Of a stretch of DNA of 64,000 bases, positions 38,613 to 46,729 are shown one piece after another. Location: the IMG/VR virus record IMGVR_UViG_3300013126_000010, positions 120,708 to 184,707 of that record; one strand, given 5' to 3'. The translations under genes were made by a program, and so were the position numbers. The stretch's first letter is position 1, and the number at the start of each line of letters is the position of its first letter. Source of the stretch: a virus. The notes under the pieces were generated by a model. That model searched no databases, was not told where the DNA came from, and saw nothing but the letters and a program-made list of their open reading frames with translations.

Positions 38613-39200
38613 ATGATATTACGAGAGTTACTAGAAGATACAATATCACCATCCCCTGAACAAAATGTGATGTCATTCTGGCATGGTGGTGATTTATCTG
38701 ACACATCAATGCGTCCACAAAAAAATGGTAGATTTGAATACGGTGCTGGTTTATATTTAATAACAAAATTTGAAGTTGCACAACGATATGCTAAAGGGTC
38801 TAGAAAGTTATACATGGTGAATGTTCACCAAGGAACTGAAATTCATTCCGTTCAATTAACCCCAAGTGATGCAATAAATTTTGTTAAATTATATCTATCA
38901 CGTAGTGCACAAAAAGAAGTATTAGAATACATTGACAAAAACATTGAAAGGACTGGCCACTTGAGTGCTAGTTCTTTTAATAATATGGTTCTTAATAGTG
39001 GTGGGTTATCATCAAAAAATACAGTAGCATTATCTCAATTTTTGGTACAGCATGGTGCAGATTATGAAATTATAAAACATCCTTTTGGCTGGGGTGGAGC
39101 AGTAATGATGGTATTATACAATATCAATAAGGTTGCTAGTATCCATCGAGTAATGCCAAAAGATACTATAACAGATTTTGATTTACCTGGGAAATTTTAA
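38613..39200 (+). CDS. ADP-ribosyltransferase-like protein, capsid-targeting-like N-terminus
   Basis: 195 residues, starting MILRELLEDT. FWHGGDLSD (~22-30) and YGAGLYLITKFEVAQRYAKG (~44-63) give the HG...GxGLYLT...AxxYA pattern of ADP-ribosyltransferase folds, with the following strand LYMVNVH. Likely modifies host protein or nucleic acid if active. Its T4 counterpart would be Alt/Mod. Part of a six-gene plus-strand operon. Confidence 0.65.
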   Translation: MILRELLEDTISPSPEQNVMSFWHGGDLSDTSMRPQKNGRFEYGAGLYLITKFEVAQRYAKGSRKLYMVNVHQGTEIHSVQLTPSDAINFVKLYLSRSAQKEVLEYIDKNIERTGHLSASSFNNMVLNSGGLSSKNTVALSQFLVQHGADYEIIKHPFGWGGAVMMVLYNINKVASIHRVMPKDTITDFDLPGKF

Positions 39201-39467
39201 ATGAGAGCAGCTGATGTTATATCATATTATCGCGGGACTAACAATATACATGAGCCAGAATTAATAAAAAATAAACAACTTCGTGCATCAAAAAATCATA
39301 TATCAGGAAAACATGAAAGTGGTTTATCAGTCAGTGATACATTACACATATCAAATTTTTTTAAATATGTTTATAAAGTATCAGGAAGAGAAATTGGTAT
39401 AGGGTCAGATGGTGAGCCTATACTAGATATAGAAAGTATTAAATTTATAAAATGGGTTAAGAAATGA
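39201..39467 (+). CDS. Small ART-like or truncated effector
   Basis: 88 residues, MRAADVISYYRGTNNIHEPE. The YRGTNN...GLSVSDT order recalls the first part of an ADP-ribosyltransferase fold, without the rest. Begins immediately after the preceding stop; ends in an ATGA overlap. Function unknown. Confidence 0.6.
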   Translation: MRAADVISYYRGTNNIHEPELIKNKQLRASKNHISGKHESGLSVSDTLHISNFFKYVYKVSGREIGIGSDGEPILDIESIKFIKWVKK

Positions 39468-39856
39468 GAGCAAACGAATTTATAACAGAGTTAAGTTTTC
39501 AAATAGATCCGAATTTTGAAAGATTTTATACAGATGATGACTCAGTAGAGTATTCATCATTAGTTAATATCAATGTAAAAAAATTAGATCATCTTTGGAA
39601 AAAAGATCCAGCATTTTATATTGGGAAAGGCGGTGAAGGGCAGATAAAAAGTCGTTATGAAAATTTTGGTGATTTTTTAGCTAGACACCCATCTCATATA
39701 AATGCACCACATGTATCGATATCACCAAGAGGTGTAACATTTACTAATGGTAGACATCGTTTTGCATGGTTTAGAGACCACGGTTATACTGTATTACCAG
39801 TTAGTATGGATAATGATTCCATTCGATATGCAAAGAAGATAGGGTTGATTGCATGA
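39464..39856 (+). CDS. ParB-like/sulfiredoxin-fold protein, capsid-targeting-like N-terminus
   Basis: 130 residues, beginning MRANEFITEL. GVTFTNGRHRFAWFRDHGYTVLPV is the GxHRxxAxxxxG-type motif of ParB/Srx-like domains, which can bind nucleotides or cleave nucleic acid. Overlaps neighbours by ATGA on both sides. Confidence 0.65.
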   Translation: MRANEFITELSFQIDPNFERFYTDDDSVEYSSLVNINVKKLDHLWKKDPAFYIGKGGEGQIKSRYENFGDFLARHPSHINAPHVSISPRGVTFTNGRHRFAWFRDHGYTVLPVSMDNDSIRYAKKIGLIA

Positions 39857-40518
39857 AAGTATACGAAATAATAAATGAAAATGAAACAATAATGGAAGTA
39901 CCACTACCAAGTGAATGGGATAAATCGGTATATACTCCGAAAACATCATATAAAAAACGTATTGATTATGCTGTTGCAAGAGCACAAAAAATTGGCAGAG
40001 GATCATCAAGATCTGCTTTTATCATCCCATATGAAGGTAGGCAAACAATTTTAAAAGTAGCTCATAACAAAAAGGGTATGGCTCAAAATGAAGCAGAAGC
40101 ATCGATTCTTGACGATGGATATGCAAAGAATATGGGTATTTTAATTCCATTAATTGATTATGATGAAGAACATACCCAACCAGTGTGGATTCATACCGAA
40201 CTAGCACAGAAAGCTACTGAAGAACAATTATGTTCTATTTTAAAATGTCCTAGATTGGTAGACTTAGTTAGACATGCTAACATGATAGGATCTGGTAAGA
40301 ATGCATCACAATTTCAAGCAGCATTAAAATCTACATTATCAGATGATGATTTTGAAACATTCCTAGAATATTCAGATAAGTTAACCGATTTATCTAATTC
40401 ATTTGATATTAAATTAGTTGATTTTTCAAGAGCAGCAAATTGGGGTTTATTTAATAATGAACCAGTACTAATAGATTTAGGATTTACATCCAACGTTCAA
40501 CAGTTATATTACAAATAA
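39853..40518 (+). CDS. Protein-kinase-like protein, capsid-targeting-like N-terminus
   Basis: 221 residues, beginning MKVYEIINEN. Kinase-fold landmarks in order: glycine-rich turn IGRGSSRSAF (~49-58), invariant-type Lys in TILKVAHN (~70), Glu in ENEAEASIL, hinge WIHTEL, catalytic-like DFSRAANWG (~190), and metal-binding LIDLGFT (~205). Small for a kinase. May phosphorylate host proteins early in infection like T7 gp0.7, but activity is not shown. The 3' end overlaps the convergent Ntn hydrolase gene by 15 bp. Confidence 0.65.
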   Translation: MKVYEIINENETIMEVPLPSEWDKSVYTPKTSYKKRIDYAVARAQKIGRGSSRSAFIIPYEGRQTILKVAHNKKGMAQNEAEASILDDGYAKNMGILIPLIDYDEEHTQPVWIHTELAQKATEEQLCSILKCPRLVDLVRHANMIGSGKNASQFQAALKSTLSDDDFETFLEYSDKLTDLSNSFDIKLVDFSRAANWGLFNNEPVLIDLGFTSNVQQLYYK

Positions 40519-41313
40519 TTTAATTGTCTTACCTACGTTATCTTCTATACTTGATATAGTACCATTGATATTTCTAAAATAAACATGAAATTCTGATGGT
40601 ACTAACATCATTTGAGATGTAGTCATCATTTTATAATCACCAGTCTGTATTCTTCTTGGATTCATTTGCGGGTCATCATTATGATCCAATGTCATTGAAT
40701 TCATTATTTCATATGGGGTGGTAGAATCATTTACTATATATTCTGTTATGTTTTTACGGAATTCAGAACTAACTCTACTATGGGTTTGAGAATCTGACAC
40801 ATTATATTGATATCCAGCCCATGGTAATAAAACACCATGATTGGTCCTTACTATATTCTCATTTTTAGATACTTCTCTAATATTATACTTAAAGATTCGA
40901 TCTTTATAACCACCTTTAACCCATGCCCCTTCTAATAGGAAACATTGGTTTTTATCAAAAACAATAGTATGTCCAGTTAATTTTGATTCAATCAGATTAT
41001 CAACCGCATCCTTTAAACAATTACATGTCAATGCCTGTTTTATTCTAATACCATCTGGACTTGGTTGATTTGTTCTATCTTTTAATTCGAATTCTTTTTC
41101 GTCATCTCTAACCATTAAACTGGCACTTAATATAGATATTCCATTTGAATTCATCCCTTCACTATACTGAGTAATATCATCAATAAAGTACAATATATCC
41201 ATATCATTTTCTTTAACATGTTTAAATGATACTATAGGAGAATAATTTCTATCTCTATTTTTAATCCCAATCCATCCTTTAGTTGGATAATATTTTGCTA
41301 TTAATACACACAT
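40504..41313 (-). CDS. Ntn hydrolase, C45/acyltransferase-like
   Basis: 269 residues. Starts MCVLIAKYY, so Cys2 becomes the N-terminal nucleophile after Met removal. NRDRNY (~19-24), GMNSNGISILSA, and RTNHGVLLP (~155) are positioned as in the C45/NRDE-like Ntn hydrolases that cleave or transfer acyl amides. Substrate unknown; quorum-signal or peptidoglycan-fragment amidase activity is possible. Confidence 0.7.
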   Translation of the reverse strand: MCVLIAKYYPTKGWIGIKNRDRNYSPIVSFKHVKENDMDILYFIDDITQYSEGMNSNGISILSASLMVRDDEKEFELKDRTNQPSPDGIRIKQALTCNCLKDAVDNLIESKLTGHTIVFDKNQCFLLEGAWVKGGYKDRIFKYNIREVSKNENIVRTNHGVLLPWAGYQYNVSDSQTHSRVSSEFRKNITEYIVNDSTTPYEIMNSMTLDHNDDPQMNPRRIQTGDYKMMTTSQMMLVPSEFHVYFRNINGTISSIEDNVGKTIKLFVI

Positions 41314-41319
41314 TCTTTA

Positions 41320-42156
41320 TTTAGGTATTTTTGACGGACCTATCCTTAAATATTTGGGGGATAATTTAATAATAATTATGTTTATACCTGGAGGTCAATA
41401 AATTGACCTAATCTTCAATATTTCTCACCATTCGTTCGTTCCTCACTCATGTGAGAAATATTTTGATTGTAGGGTTTTTTTCTTTTTTATTTATTTACAT
41501 GTATTAGAGAACAATTTAATAATTTGATTTTATAATTTCAATTATTAATAATAATACTCTTTATATACACATTACTAGATTGAGGAGATGGATTGACGCT
41601 TGGGTGAACAAGCATCAAAAAAACTTTACTGAGTTGTATCGAAGTCTTTAGACGGTAGGTGTTTGATGAGATTCAACTGATTCGGCTCTGTGCTTACCGT
41701 TACCTACCACGATTTTTAAGACCCTGCGCGTCATTGGGTCATATCAGTTATTGAACTCTATTGCGGAAAAAATGGTTGACAAATTTTGGACGCAATAAGG
41801 GATACATGTTATGGAACTTAAAAAAACAGACTCAAGGAAACCCAGGTACATTTACAGTTTTTTTAATTTGCACTGCGACAATTGTCACATTTACATGCTC
41901 CCAAACCGGTCCGAATATCATGAACGTTTGTGCCGAAGACACACGTTTTAAGGCATCCAACGCGAAGCGAAGGGTAGATGATATAAGCCTACTTTCAGTG
42001 AGTAGGATTGAGTACCACGAACAAGGAATGCGTGGGTTACCCAGTGGAATTATAATTGGCCCACCAACCTTAAACTGAATATTTGTACTGCGATGAGATA
42101 ATTGATGATAATCCCGGATCTTAAATGTTAGCTAATATTGCCTAGCTAAGTGGCAT
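41320..42156 (-). ncRNA. Candidate large structured RNA (~0.84 kb)
   Basis: No credible gene; base composition is more GC-rich than neighbours. A strong promoter (42162-42189) starts a minus-strand transcript here. Structure signs on the minus strand: TTAGCTA/TAGCTAA hairpin near its 5' end, a cUUCGg tetraloop hairpin (TGTGTC-TTCG-GCACA), GGTAGGT/ACCTACC spanning ~55 nt, an AATATTTCTCAC/GTGAGAAATATT stem near 41430-41475, and AGGTCAA/TTGACCT. Size, promoter and setting recall the giant phage RNAs GOLLD and ROOL. Identity is unproved. Confidence 0.55.
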
Positions 42157-42161
42157 GTATC

Positions 42162-42189
42162 ATTATAGCAGTATTTATCAAAAGTGCAA
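42162..42189 (-). promoter_or_regulatory. Sigma70-type promoter for the large RNA
   Basis: -35 TTGCAC (42184-42189), 16 bp, -10 TATAAT (42162-42167) with TGC extension. Confidence 0.75.
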
Positions 42190-42190
42190 C

Positions 42191-42222
42191 AAAAAAGCCC
42201 CAGAATTTCTTCTGAGGCTTTA
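42191..42222 (-). terminator. Rho-independent terminator after clpS
   Basis: Minus strand AAAGCCTCAGAA/TTCTGGGGCTTTTTT. Ends the ClpS transcript just before the next promoter. Confidence 0.85.
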
Positions 42223-42226
42223 TGAG

Positions 42227-42529
42227 TTATACCTGAGAAACTTTTATCTGCAATGGAAAACCTTCACTCCTAGCCATTGTGGTAGCTTCTACACACTTTG
42301 CTTCCGCAATTTCAAATGTGTACGTCCCAACTATTGCACTACCTTCAACATGAACTTGGAGCATTAATTCATTGGCTTTTTCAACACTATGTTTGAAAAT
42401 AGTAGTCAACGCATGCAACACAAATTGCATAGTGGTATGATCATCATTCAGCATAATAACATTCCATTGTTTAGGTTCTGTTAATTTCTGCTTTTGTTTT
42501 TTACGTTCAATTACATCAGTGTCTGCCAT
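42227..42529 (-). CDS. clpS: ClpS, N-end-rule adaptor for ClpAP
   Basis: 100 residues. PKQWNVIMLNDDHTTMQFVLHAL contains the ClpS signature (NDD...T..FV), and the C-terminal half has VGTYTFEIAEAKC as expected. ClpS binds N-terminal Leu/Phe/Trp/Tyr of substrates and hands them to ClpA. A phage copy may redirect host proteolysis or spare phage proteins. Followed by a terminator. Confidence 0.95.
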   Translation of the reverse strand: MADTDVIERKKQKQKLTEPKQWNVIMLNDDHTTMQFVLHALTTIFKHSVEKANELMLQVHVEGSAIVGTYTFEIAEAKCVEATTMARSEGFPLQIKVSQV

Positions 42530-42562
42530 AAGATTACCATTTGTTAAAGTTGCTATAATTAT

Positions 42563-42591
42563 ATTATAGTATACAATTATTTATCTGTCAA
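42563..42591 (-). promoter_or_regulatory. Sigma70-type promoter before clpS
   Basis: -35 TTGACA (42586-42591), 17 bp, -10 TATAAT (42563-42568). A GATAAATA late-type box lies inside the spacer, so the site may serve early and late. Confidence 0.7.
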
Positions 42592-43026
42592 TAGGTATGG
42601 CTCATTAATTTCAATAGTACGTGGCTTCATTGTTTCAGGAATGACTAGTTCTAGTAAAATAGTCAAGATACCATTATCAATGATAGCAGAACGAACCTCT
42701 AAATGCTCTGCAAGTTTGAAATTTCTAATGAAATCACGAGATGATAGTCCACGATAAATGAATTCACCTTTGTCAGATGGTGTTTGTTTTACACCTTTAA
42801 CAGTTAGCTGATCTTGTTGAACTTCAATTGAGATTTCAGATTTTGCAAACCCAGCCACTGCTATTTCAATAGAATAGTTATAATCATCATGTTTGATGAT
42901 ATTATGTGGTGGGTAATTTGTTTGGATTTGGTTAGCGAATCGATGTTCGAATGTATCTAACATTCTATCAACACCAATAAAGGCTTTATGTAAAGTAGCT
43001 GTATCGAATTTTGGTAATGTATTCAT
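42577..43026 (-). CDS. Small heat-shock protein Hsp20/IbpA family
   Basis: 149 residues. Alpha-crystallin domain about 38-130, with the family stretch YSIEIAVAGFAKSEISIEV and LTVKG, then the YRGLSSRDFIRNFKL strand. sHsps hold unfolding proteins; T4-like marine phages often carry one. Preceded by a GATAAATA box (43104-43111). Confidence 0.95.
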   Translation of the reverse strand: MNTLPKFDTATLHKAFIGVDRMLDTFEHRFANQIQTNYPPHNIIKHDDYNYSIEIAVAGFAKSEISIEVQQDQLTVKGVKQTPSDKGEFIYRGLSSRDFIRNFKLAEHLEVRSAIIDNGILTILLELVIPETMKPRTIEINEPYLLTDK

Positions 43027-43103
43027 TGCATTTCTCCTATAAATTTAGCAAGATTGTTTGGGTACCATACCCAGTTTCGTGACCCAAGTGGCATCACTAA
43101 TAC

Positions 43104-43133
43104 TATTTATCATTGATGGGCTAAAAACCCATC
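43104..43133 (-). promoter_or_regulatory. Late-type box and hairpin before hsp20
   Basis: GATAAATA (minus, 43104-43111) next to a TGATGGG/CCCATCA hairpin (about 43113-43133) that follows the S21 gene and may end its transcript. Confidence 0.5.
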
Positions 43134-43165
43134 AATATTATATCAAAAATACAAAAATCTACAAA

Positions 43166-43390
43166 TTACCTTTTTATCTGCGGTAATTTTTGTTTTTGCA
43201 AACGTTTCAAATGTCTTGCACGAGCAATAGCTTTTTCACGTTTACGAGACAAAGATGGTTTTTCATAAAATTCTTTTTCTTGTAAGATTTTTAGATTACC
43301 ATTGTCTTTTACTTTATTCTTCAGTCTGCGTAATGCTCTCGAAACGTCCTCGTGTTCTTTCAATCGAACACTTAATGTAGCTTTTATCAT
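43166..43390 (-). CDS. rpsU: Ribosomal protein bS21
   Basis: 74 residues. MIKATLSVRLKEHEDVSRALRRLKNKV and the basic tail KPSLSRKREKAIARAR are bS21 features. S21 sits by the 16S rRNA 3' end (anti-Shine-Dalgarno) and helps initiation. Phage S21 can replace host S21 and bias translation to phage mRNAs; that role is inference. Confidence 0.95.
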   Translation of the reverse strand: MIKATLSVRLKEHEDVSRALRRLKNKVKDNGNLKILQEKEFYEKPSLSRKREKAIARARHLKRLQKQKLPQIKR

Positions 43391-43458
43391 CTATAAGTTA
43401 TCCTGTATTATTTGGTATGGCAATGCCATATGAGTTATGTTAGTTAAAGAATTATTTA

Positions 43459-43872
43459 TCAAAAGTTGTCATCATCTCGATCATTATTATCCATTTCTTC
43501 AAGATAATCAATAATATCATCCATTTCATATATTCTACGCTTACTAATTAGTTTCCATGGAGAATCCTCATCATTAGTTATATAAAATGATCGTGGATGT
43601 ATTAGCATAAAACTCACAAAGTTTTTAGTAATCTCATCACAGTGATCGATATCAATAACGATTATATCACTCATTCTACTGCATGACAATAACCATTGTA
43701 GGTCTGTGTCATTCTCATCGAATATATAAACGTTGATATCATCTCCTGCTGCATTAAAAAATTGTTTTACTTGTAATTTTAAAGCTGGTGATGGTTTTAC
43801 AATTAGATAACCTGGATTAAAATTAAAAAGGTTATCAGGTGGTGTTATAAGATTTAGTCTACTTTGTGTCAT
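43459..43872 (-). CDS. Phage protein of unknown function
   Basis: 137 residues from Met at 43872 (MTQSRLNLITPPDN), which overlaps the upstream stop by 14 bp. Alpha/beta with DIIVIDIDHCDEI and an acidic tail. Possibly a small Rossmann-like domain. Unassigned. Confidence 0.6.
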   Translation of the reverse strand: MTQSRLNLITPPDNLFNFNPGYLIVKPSPALKLQVKQFFNAAGDDINVYIFDENDTDLQWLLSCSRMSDIIVIDIDHCDEITKNFVSFMLIHPRSFYITNDEDSPWKLISKRRIYEMDDIIDYLEEMDNNDRDDDNF

Positions 43873-44914
43873 TGTTATTATTCCATGGTAGTTCATCAAT
43901 CAAACCTAAGTTGTAAAGTTTTTCTTGATGTTTTAATGTATCATGTTGATTCTTTTCTTTCCATTTTGATTTAGCTTGTTTTTCTGACATAACTTGTTCA
44001 GACTCATCATTCTGATTCACATCCAATGATATATCTTGAACATCATTTTCTGGAATATAAAAATCAACTGGTCCATCATTGTCGTCTAAAGTTGATGTTT
44101 CTATTGCTTCCTCCTTATTAGTAATAATTTTTTTATTAATGATTATATATGAAAAACTATATTGACTGCATAATAGTAATACAACAGCTAATGGGTCAAA
44201 TACTAGTACAATAAAAATCATTACATATCGTACTGCTGATTCTAAATTTTTATCAGTGTCATCAAAAATCAAACCAGCAATTGACTTGATAGGTCCAAAT
44301 TCTACTGATTTCTTTCTAGCCATTATAGTAAATGGTGCCTTCTCATCTCGTAATAATGAAATTTCTTTTCTGGCAGTATTGATTGAATCTAATAAAAATG
44401 TACGTTCATCTTTTTGTGATTTTCTGATATTTACTGAACGTTGAACACCACGTTCAGTATCAGATCTTGATATTGATTGATCAACTGCTGTATTTAATTG
44501 TGATAATGATTTTTCAGACGATGATATAATATCATTTTGAATTTTTATTTTTTCATCAATGATTTCTATTTTATCTTGGATATCACCGATATTAACGGTC
44601 TGTTCCATATTCGCTTTGGCGAGGAATCCATATACGCCTAAACTGGTAATTGTCATTAGTATTATGATAGCAGAAATTACATATAGTTTTATTATTATTG
44701 GGGCAATATTCCAGAATCGTTTTAACCAAATTGTTGCAACTAATTTACTAAGTTCAAGAACAGTTCCCATAATTATTATAGGAATCATTGCACCTGGAAA
44801 TATACTTACTAATCCGCAGATTGAATAATATATTGCGACTGCTGAGATTGACAGTCCACTGAATAATGTTAGGTATGATATTAAAGAATTTGTACGCATG
44901 TAGTATTTATGCAT
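43859..44914 (-). CDS. Four-helix membrane protein with coiled coil
   Basis: 351 residues from Met at 44914 (MHKYYMRTN); an earlier Met lies in the terminator of rlpA. Three hydrophobic helices in 15-110, a coiled coil (~115-200: DKIEIIDEKIKIQNDIISS), one more helix (~225-250) and a long acidic cytoplasmic tail. Similar four-helix proteins occur in T4-like marine phages, function unknown to me. Confidence 0.65.
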   Translation of the reverse strand: MHKYYMRTNSLISYLTLFSGLSISAVAIYYSICGLVSIFPGAMIPIIIMGTVLELSKLVATIWLKRFWNIAPIIIKLYVISAIIILMTITSLGVYGFLAKANMEQTVNIGDIQDKIEIIDEKIKIQNDIISSSEKSLSQLNTAVDQSISRSDTERGVQRSVNIRKSQKDERTFLLDSINTARKEISLLRDEKAPFTIMARKKSVEFGPIKSIAGLIFDDTDKNLESAVRYVMIFIVLVFDPLAVVLLLCSQYSFSYIIINKKIITNKEEAIETSTLDDNDGPVDFYIPENDVQDISLDVNQNDESEQVMSEKQAKSKWKEKNQHDTLKHQEKLYNLGLIDELPWNNNNDTK

Positions 44915-44916
44915 AA

Positions 44917-44936
44917 AAAAGCCCCAATAAAGGGGC
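44917..44936 (-). terminator. Rho-independent terminator after rlpA
   Basis: Minus strand GCCCC-TTTATT-GGGGC followed by TTTTTT. Confidence 0.9.
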
Positions 44937-44965
44937 AATGATTAAACCAGGATAGAGTTGTACTA

Positions 44966-45409
44966 TCAAACTATAGTAATGGAAACTTTTCCAACACCTT
45001 TTAACCCAATAGCTTTTGCTGCATACTTTGATAAGTCGATTACTCTGGAGCGAACAAATGGTCCTCGATCATTGATTCTAACAACTACCGATTGATGATT
45101 AGATAAGTTTGTAACTTTAACCATTGTTCCAAAAGGTAATCGTTTATGAGCAGCAGTCATTGCTCTAGGATTAAATGGTTCACCAGAAGCGGTTTTTGGA
45201 CCAGATTCATAACCATAGAATGATGCTAATCCAATCATATCATTCTGATTTGAATTTGCGATCATTTTTTTAGTCTTTGGTGACTTTACTTTTTTAACTA
45301 CTTTATATACATGATGTGCTTTATTTTTCGCATCAACCATAGTAGATGTAGTTAACCCTATTGTTAAAATTAAAAAAAGAGTTAATACTCTCGTATGTGA
45401 ATGTTTCAT
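44966..45409 (-). CDS. rlpA: RlpA-like secreted double-psi beta-barrel protein
   Basis: 147 residues. Signal peptide to about 27, basic linker, then the DPBB domain: [20 protein letters not shown] with the catalytic-type Asp/His region ([34 protein letters not shown]). RlpA cleaves glycan strands lacking stem peptides. Probably involved in lysis or cell-wall entry. A ~240-nt structured leader precedes it. Confidence 0.9.
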   Translation of the reverse strand: MKHSHTRVLTLFLILTIGLTTSTMVDAKNKAHHVYKVVKKVKSPKTKKMIANSNQNDMIGLASFYGYESGPKTASGEPFNPRAMTAAHKRLPFGTMVKVTNLSNHQSVVVRINDRGPFVRSRVIDLSKYAAKAIGLKGVGKVSITIV

Positions 45410-45419
45410 AATATCTCCT

Positions 45420-45652
45420 TCACTTGGTGTGTATCAAATAATACACATTACATTCAGGAAGATGACAAATAATAATATTGGCTTGTCAGGCCCAAAGTTG
45501 TATCATCATCTTCAATTGTTGGGGGGATTAAACAACAATCCCCTTGCCTTTTGTTGAGTTTGGCACCCATTACTTTGGGTTGTGATTTGCCAAGACTCGG
45601 TGACCATTAAACTGCAATGGTCATCTATCCTAGTTTTTAAAAACTTAATTTA
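45420..45652 (-). ncRNA. Structured leader RNA upstream of rlpA
   Basis: From the promoter at 45655-45683 a transcript would carry hairpins GACCATT-GCAGTTT-AATGGTC, ACCC/GGGT within GGCA/TGCC, GGGGATT-GTTGTTT-AATCCCC, and GTGTAT/ATACAC near the rlpA RBS. Two hairpins share 7-bp stems with 7-nt loops. No gene. A regulatory leader or a separate small RNA. Confidence 0.5.
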
Positions 45653-45654
45653 TT

Positions 45655-45683
45655 ATTATACCAATACTTTTTAAGTATTGCAA
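45655..45683 (-). promoter_or_regulatory. Sigma70-type promoter for the rlpA leader
   Basis: -35 TTGCAA (45678-45683), 17 bp, -10 TATAAT (45655-45660). A late-type GATAAATA box (45688-45695) adjoins it. Confidence 0.75.
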
Positions 45684-45705
45684 GTAGTATTTATCTTTGT
45701 ACTTA

Positions 45706-45873
45706 CTATTCAGAAGTAAATTCTACGATAATACTTGGATCAATTGACGATTGAATTGATTCAACCAACGATTCGATTATTTCAGGAGTGAGGACATAAA
45801 CATTATCATCTTCACTATCTTTTACTAATTTTGAAAATTGTATCACTAATTTTTCTGTTACTATTCTAGCCAT
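45706..45873 (-). CDS. Small acidic helical protein
   Basis: 55 residues, MARIVTEKLVIQFSKLVKDS then an acidic C-terminal half. Ends just before the leader promoter. The next gene upstream stops at 45876. Function unknown. Confidence 0.55.
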   Translation of the reverse strand: MARIVTEKLVIQFSKLVKDSEDDNVYVLTPEIIESLVESIQSSIDPSIIVEFTSE

Positions 45874-45875
45874 AA

Positions 45876-46025
45876 TTAAAGGGTTATGTTATATTTAAGT
45901 TGACGAATCATTCTGTTCACCATTATTTTCGCTAATTTCCATTGTGCTAATGAAATAGGATCATCATGTGGTGTAGATGATTCAAGTACTGTTAATATCA
46001 GTTGTAATTCTTCTAGCTGATGCAT
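45876..46025 (-). CDS. Small helical protein
   Basis: 49 residues, MHQLEELQLILTVLES, helical. Starts close behind the glutaredoxin stop. Function unknown. Confidence 0.55.
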   Translation of the reverse strand: MHQLEELQLILTVLESSTPHDDPISLAQWKLAKIMVNRMIRQLKYNITL

Positions 46026-46028
46026 TGT

Positions 46029-46253
46029 TCAAGATAGAACTTTTTGTAGATCAGTAAATCCACCAACATATTCACCATCAATAAATATTTGTGGAACTGT
46101 TCTTGCTGTTGGTGCAGCCTCTAACAACTGCTCCTTGGTCCAACCATCACCAATTTTTCTTTCTTCATAAAGAATACCTTTTGCAGAAAGTAATTGTTTT
46201 GCACTTGTACAAAAATGACAGTTATCTTTACTCCATACTATTGCTTGTTTCAT
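46029..46253 (-). CDS. grx: Glutaredoxin
   Basis: 74 residues, thioredoxin fold: active site CHFC (13-16), cis-Pro in TVPQIFI, GG in YVGGFTDL. It reduces ribonucleotide reductase, encoded upstream in the same run (47414-50124). Confidence 0.95.
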   Translation of the reverse strand: MKQAIVWSKDNCHFCTSAKQLLSAKGILYEERKIGDGWTKEQLLEAAPTARTVPQIFIDGEYVGGFTDLQKVLS

Positions 46254-46261
46254 TTTTTCTC

Positions 46262-46729
46262 CTATATAATAATTACATCATCAAAACCTTCATCTTTAGT
46301 AGGAATTTCTAGATTATTTAACATATCTTGATAGATATGTGGACTGATAGTTTTTCCAGGTCTTGATGCCAATCTTCTTGCCAATTCTTTTTCATCTGGT
46401 GCAGGAAAATATACCGCAATCTTCTTATAAGAATCTGGAATCTTCCTCAATTTTTTTATTCTAGCACCTTTCATTACATTGGTTTGATCCCAAATGATAT
46501 TATAGCCATTCTTAACAGCATCCGCTATGGTTTTAGATAAATGATTGGATGCATCTTTGTAAGCAACTTTAAATGCATCATCATATGATATACCAGAATC
46601 ATTAGCAAACCTATCCAAAAAACCATCGGTACTGGCTATAACAGTATTGTTCCAATCAAACATTTGATTAGCAGTCCATGTTGATTTACCTGATCCTGGT
46701 AATCCTATTAACATATATAAAGTTGGCAT
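46262..46729 (-). CDS. P-loop kinase like the T4 polynucleotide kinase N-domain
   Basis: 155 residues. Walker A GLPGSGKST (8-16), DG and R residues further on (ASTDGFLDRF, WDQTNVMKGARIKKLR, RRLASRPGK) as in the AAA_33/PNK kinase group. Lacks the T4 phosphatase domain. It may phosphorylate 5'-OH ends of RNA or DNA; such an end-repair activity could serve processed tRNA halves. Confidence 0.8.
   Translation of the reverse strand: MPTLYMLIGLPGSGKSTWTANQMFDWNNTVIASTDGFLDRFANDSGISYDDAFKVAYKDASNHLSKTIADAVKNGYNIIWDQTNVMKGARIKKLRKIPDSYKKIAVYFPAPDEKELARRLASRPGKTISPHIYQDMLNNLEIPTKDEGFDDVIII

Noticed and set aside
41761-42078. Plus-strand open frame and a nearby 46-codon frame with Cys pairs (41811-41951)
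   Set aside because: They lie across the candidate large RNA, lack a good promoter or SD, and are not coupled to any gene; composition is not protein-like.
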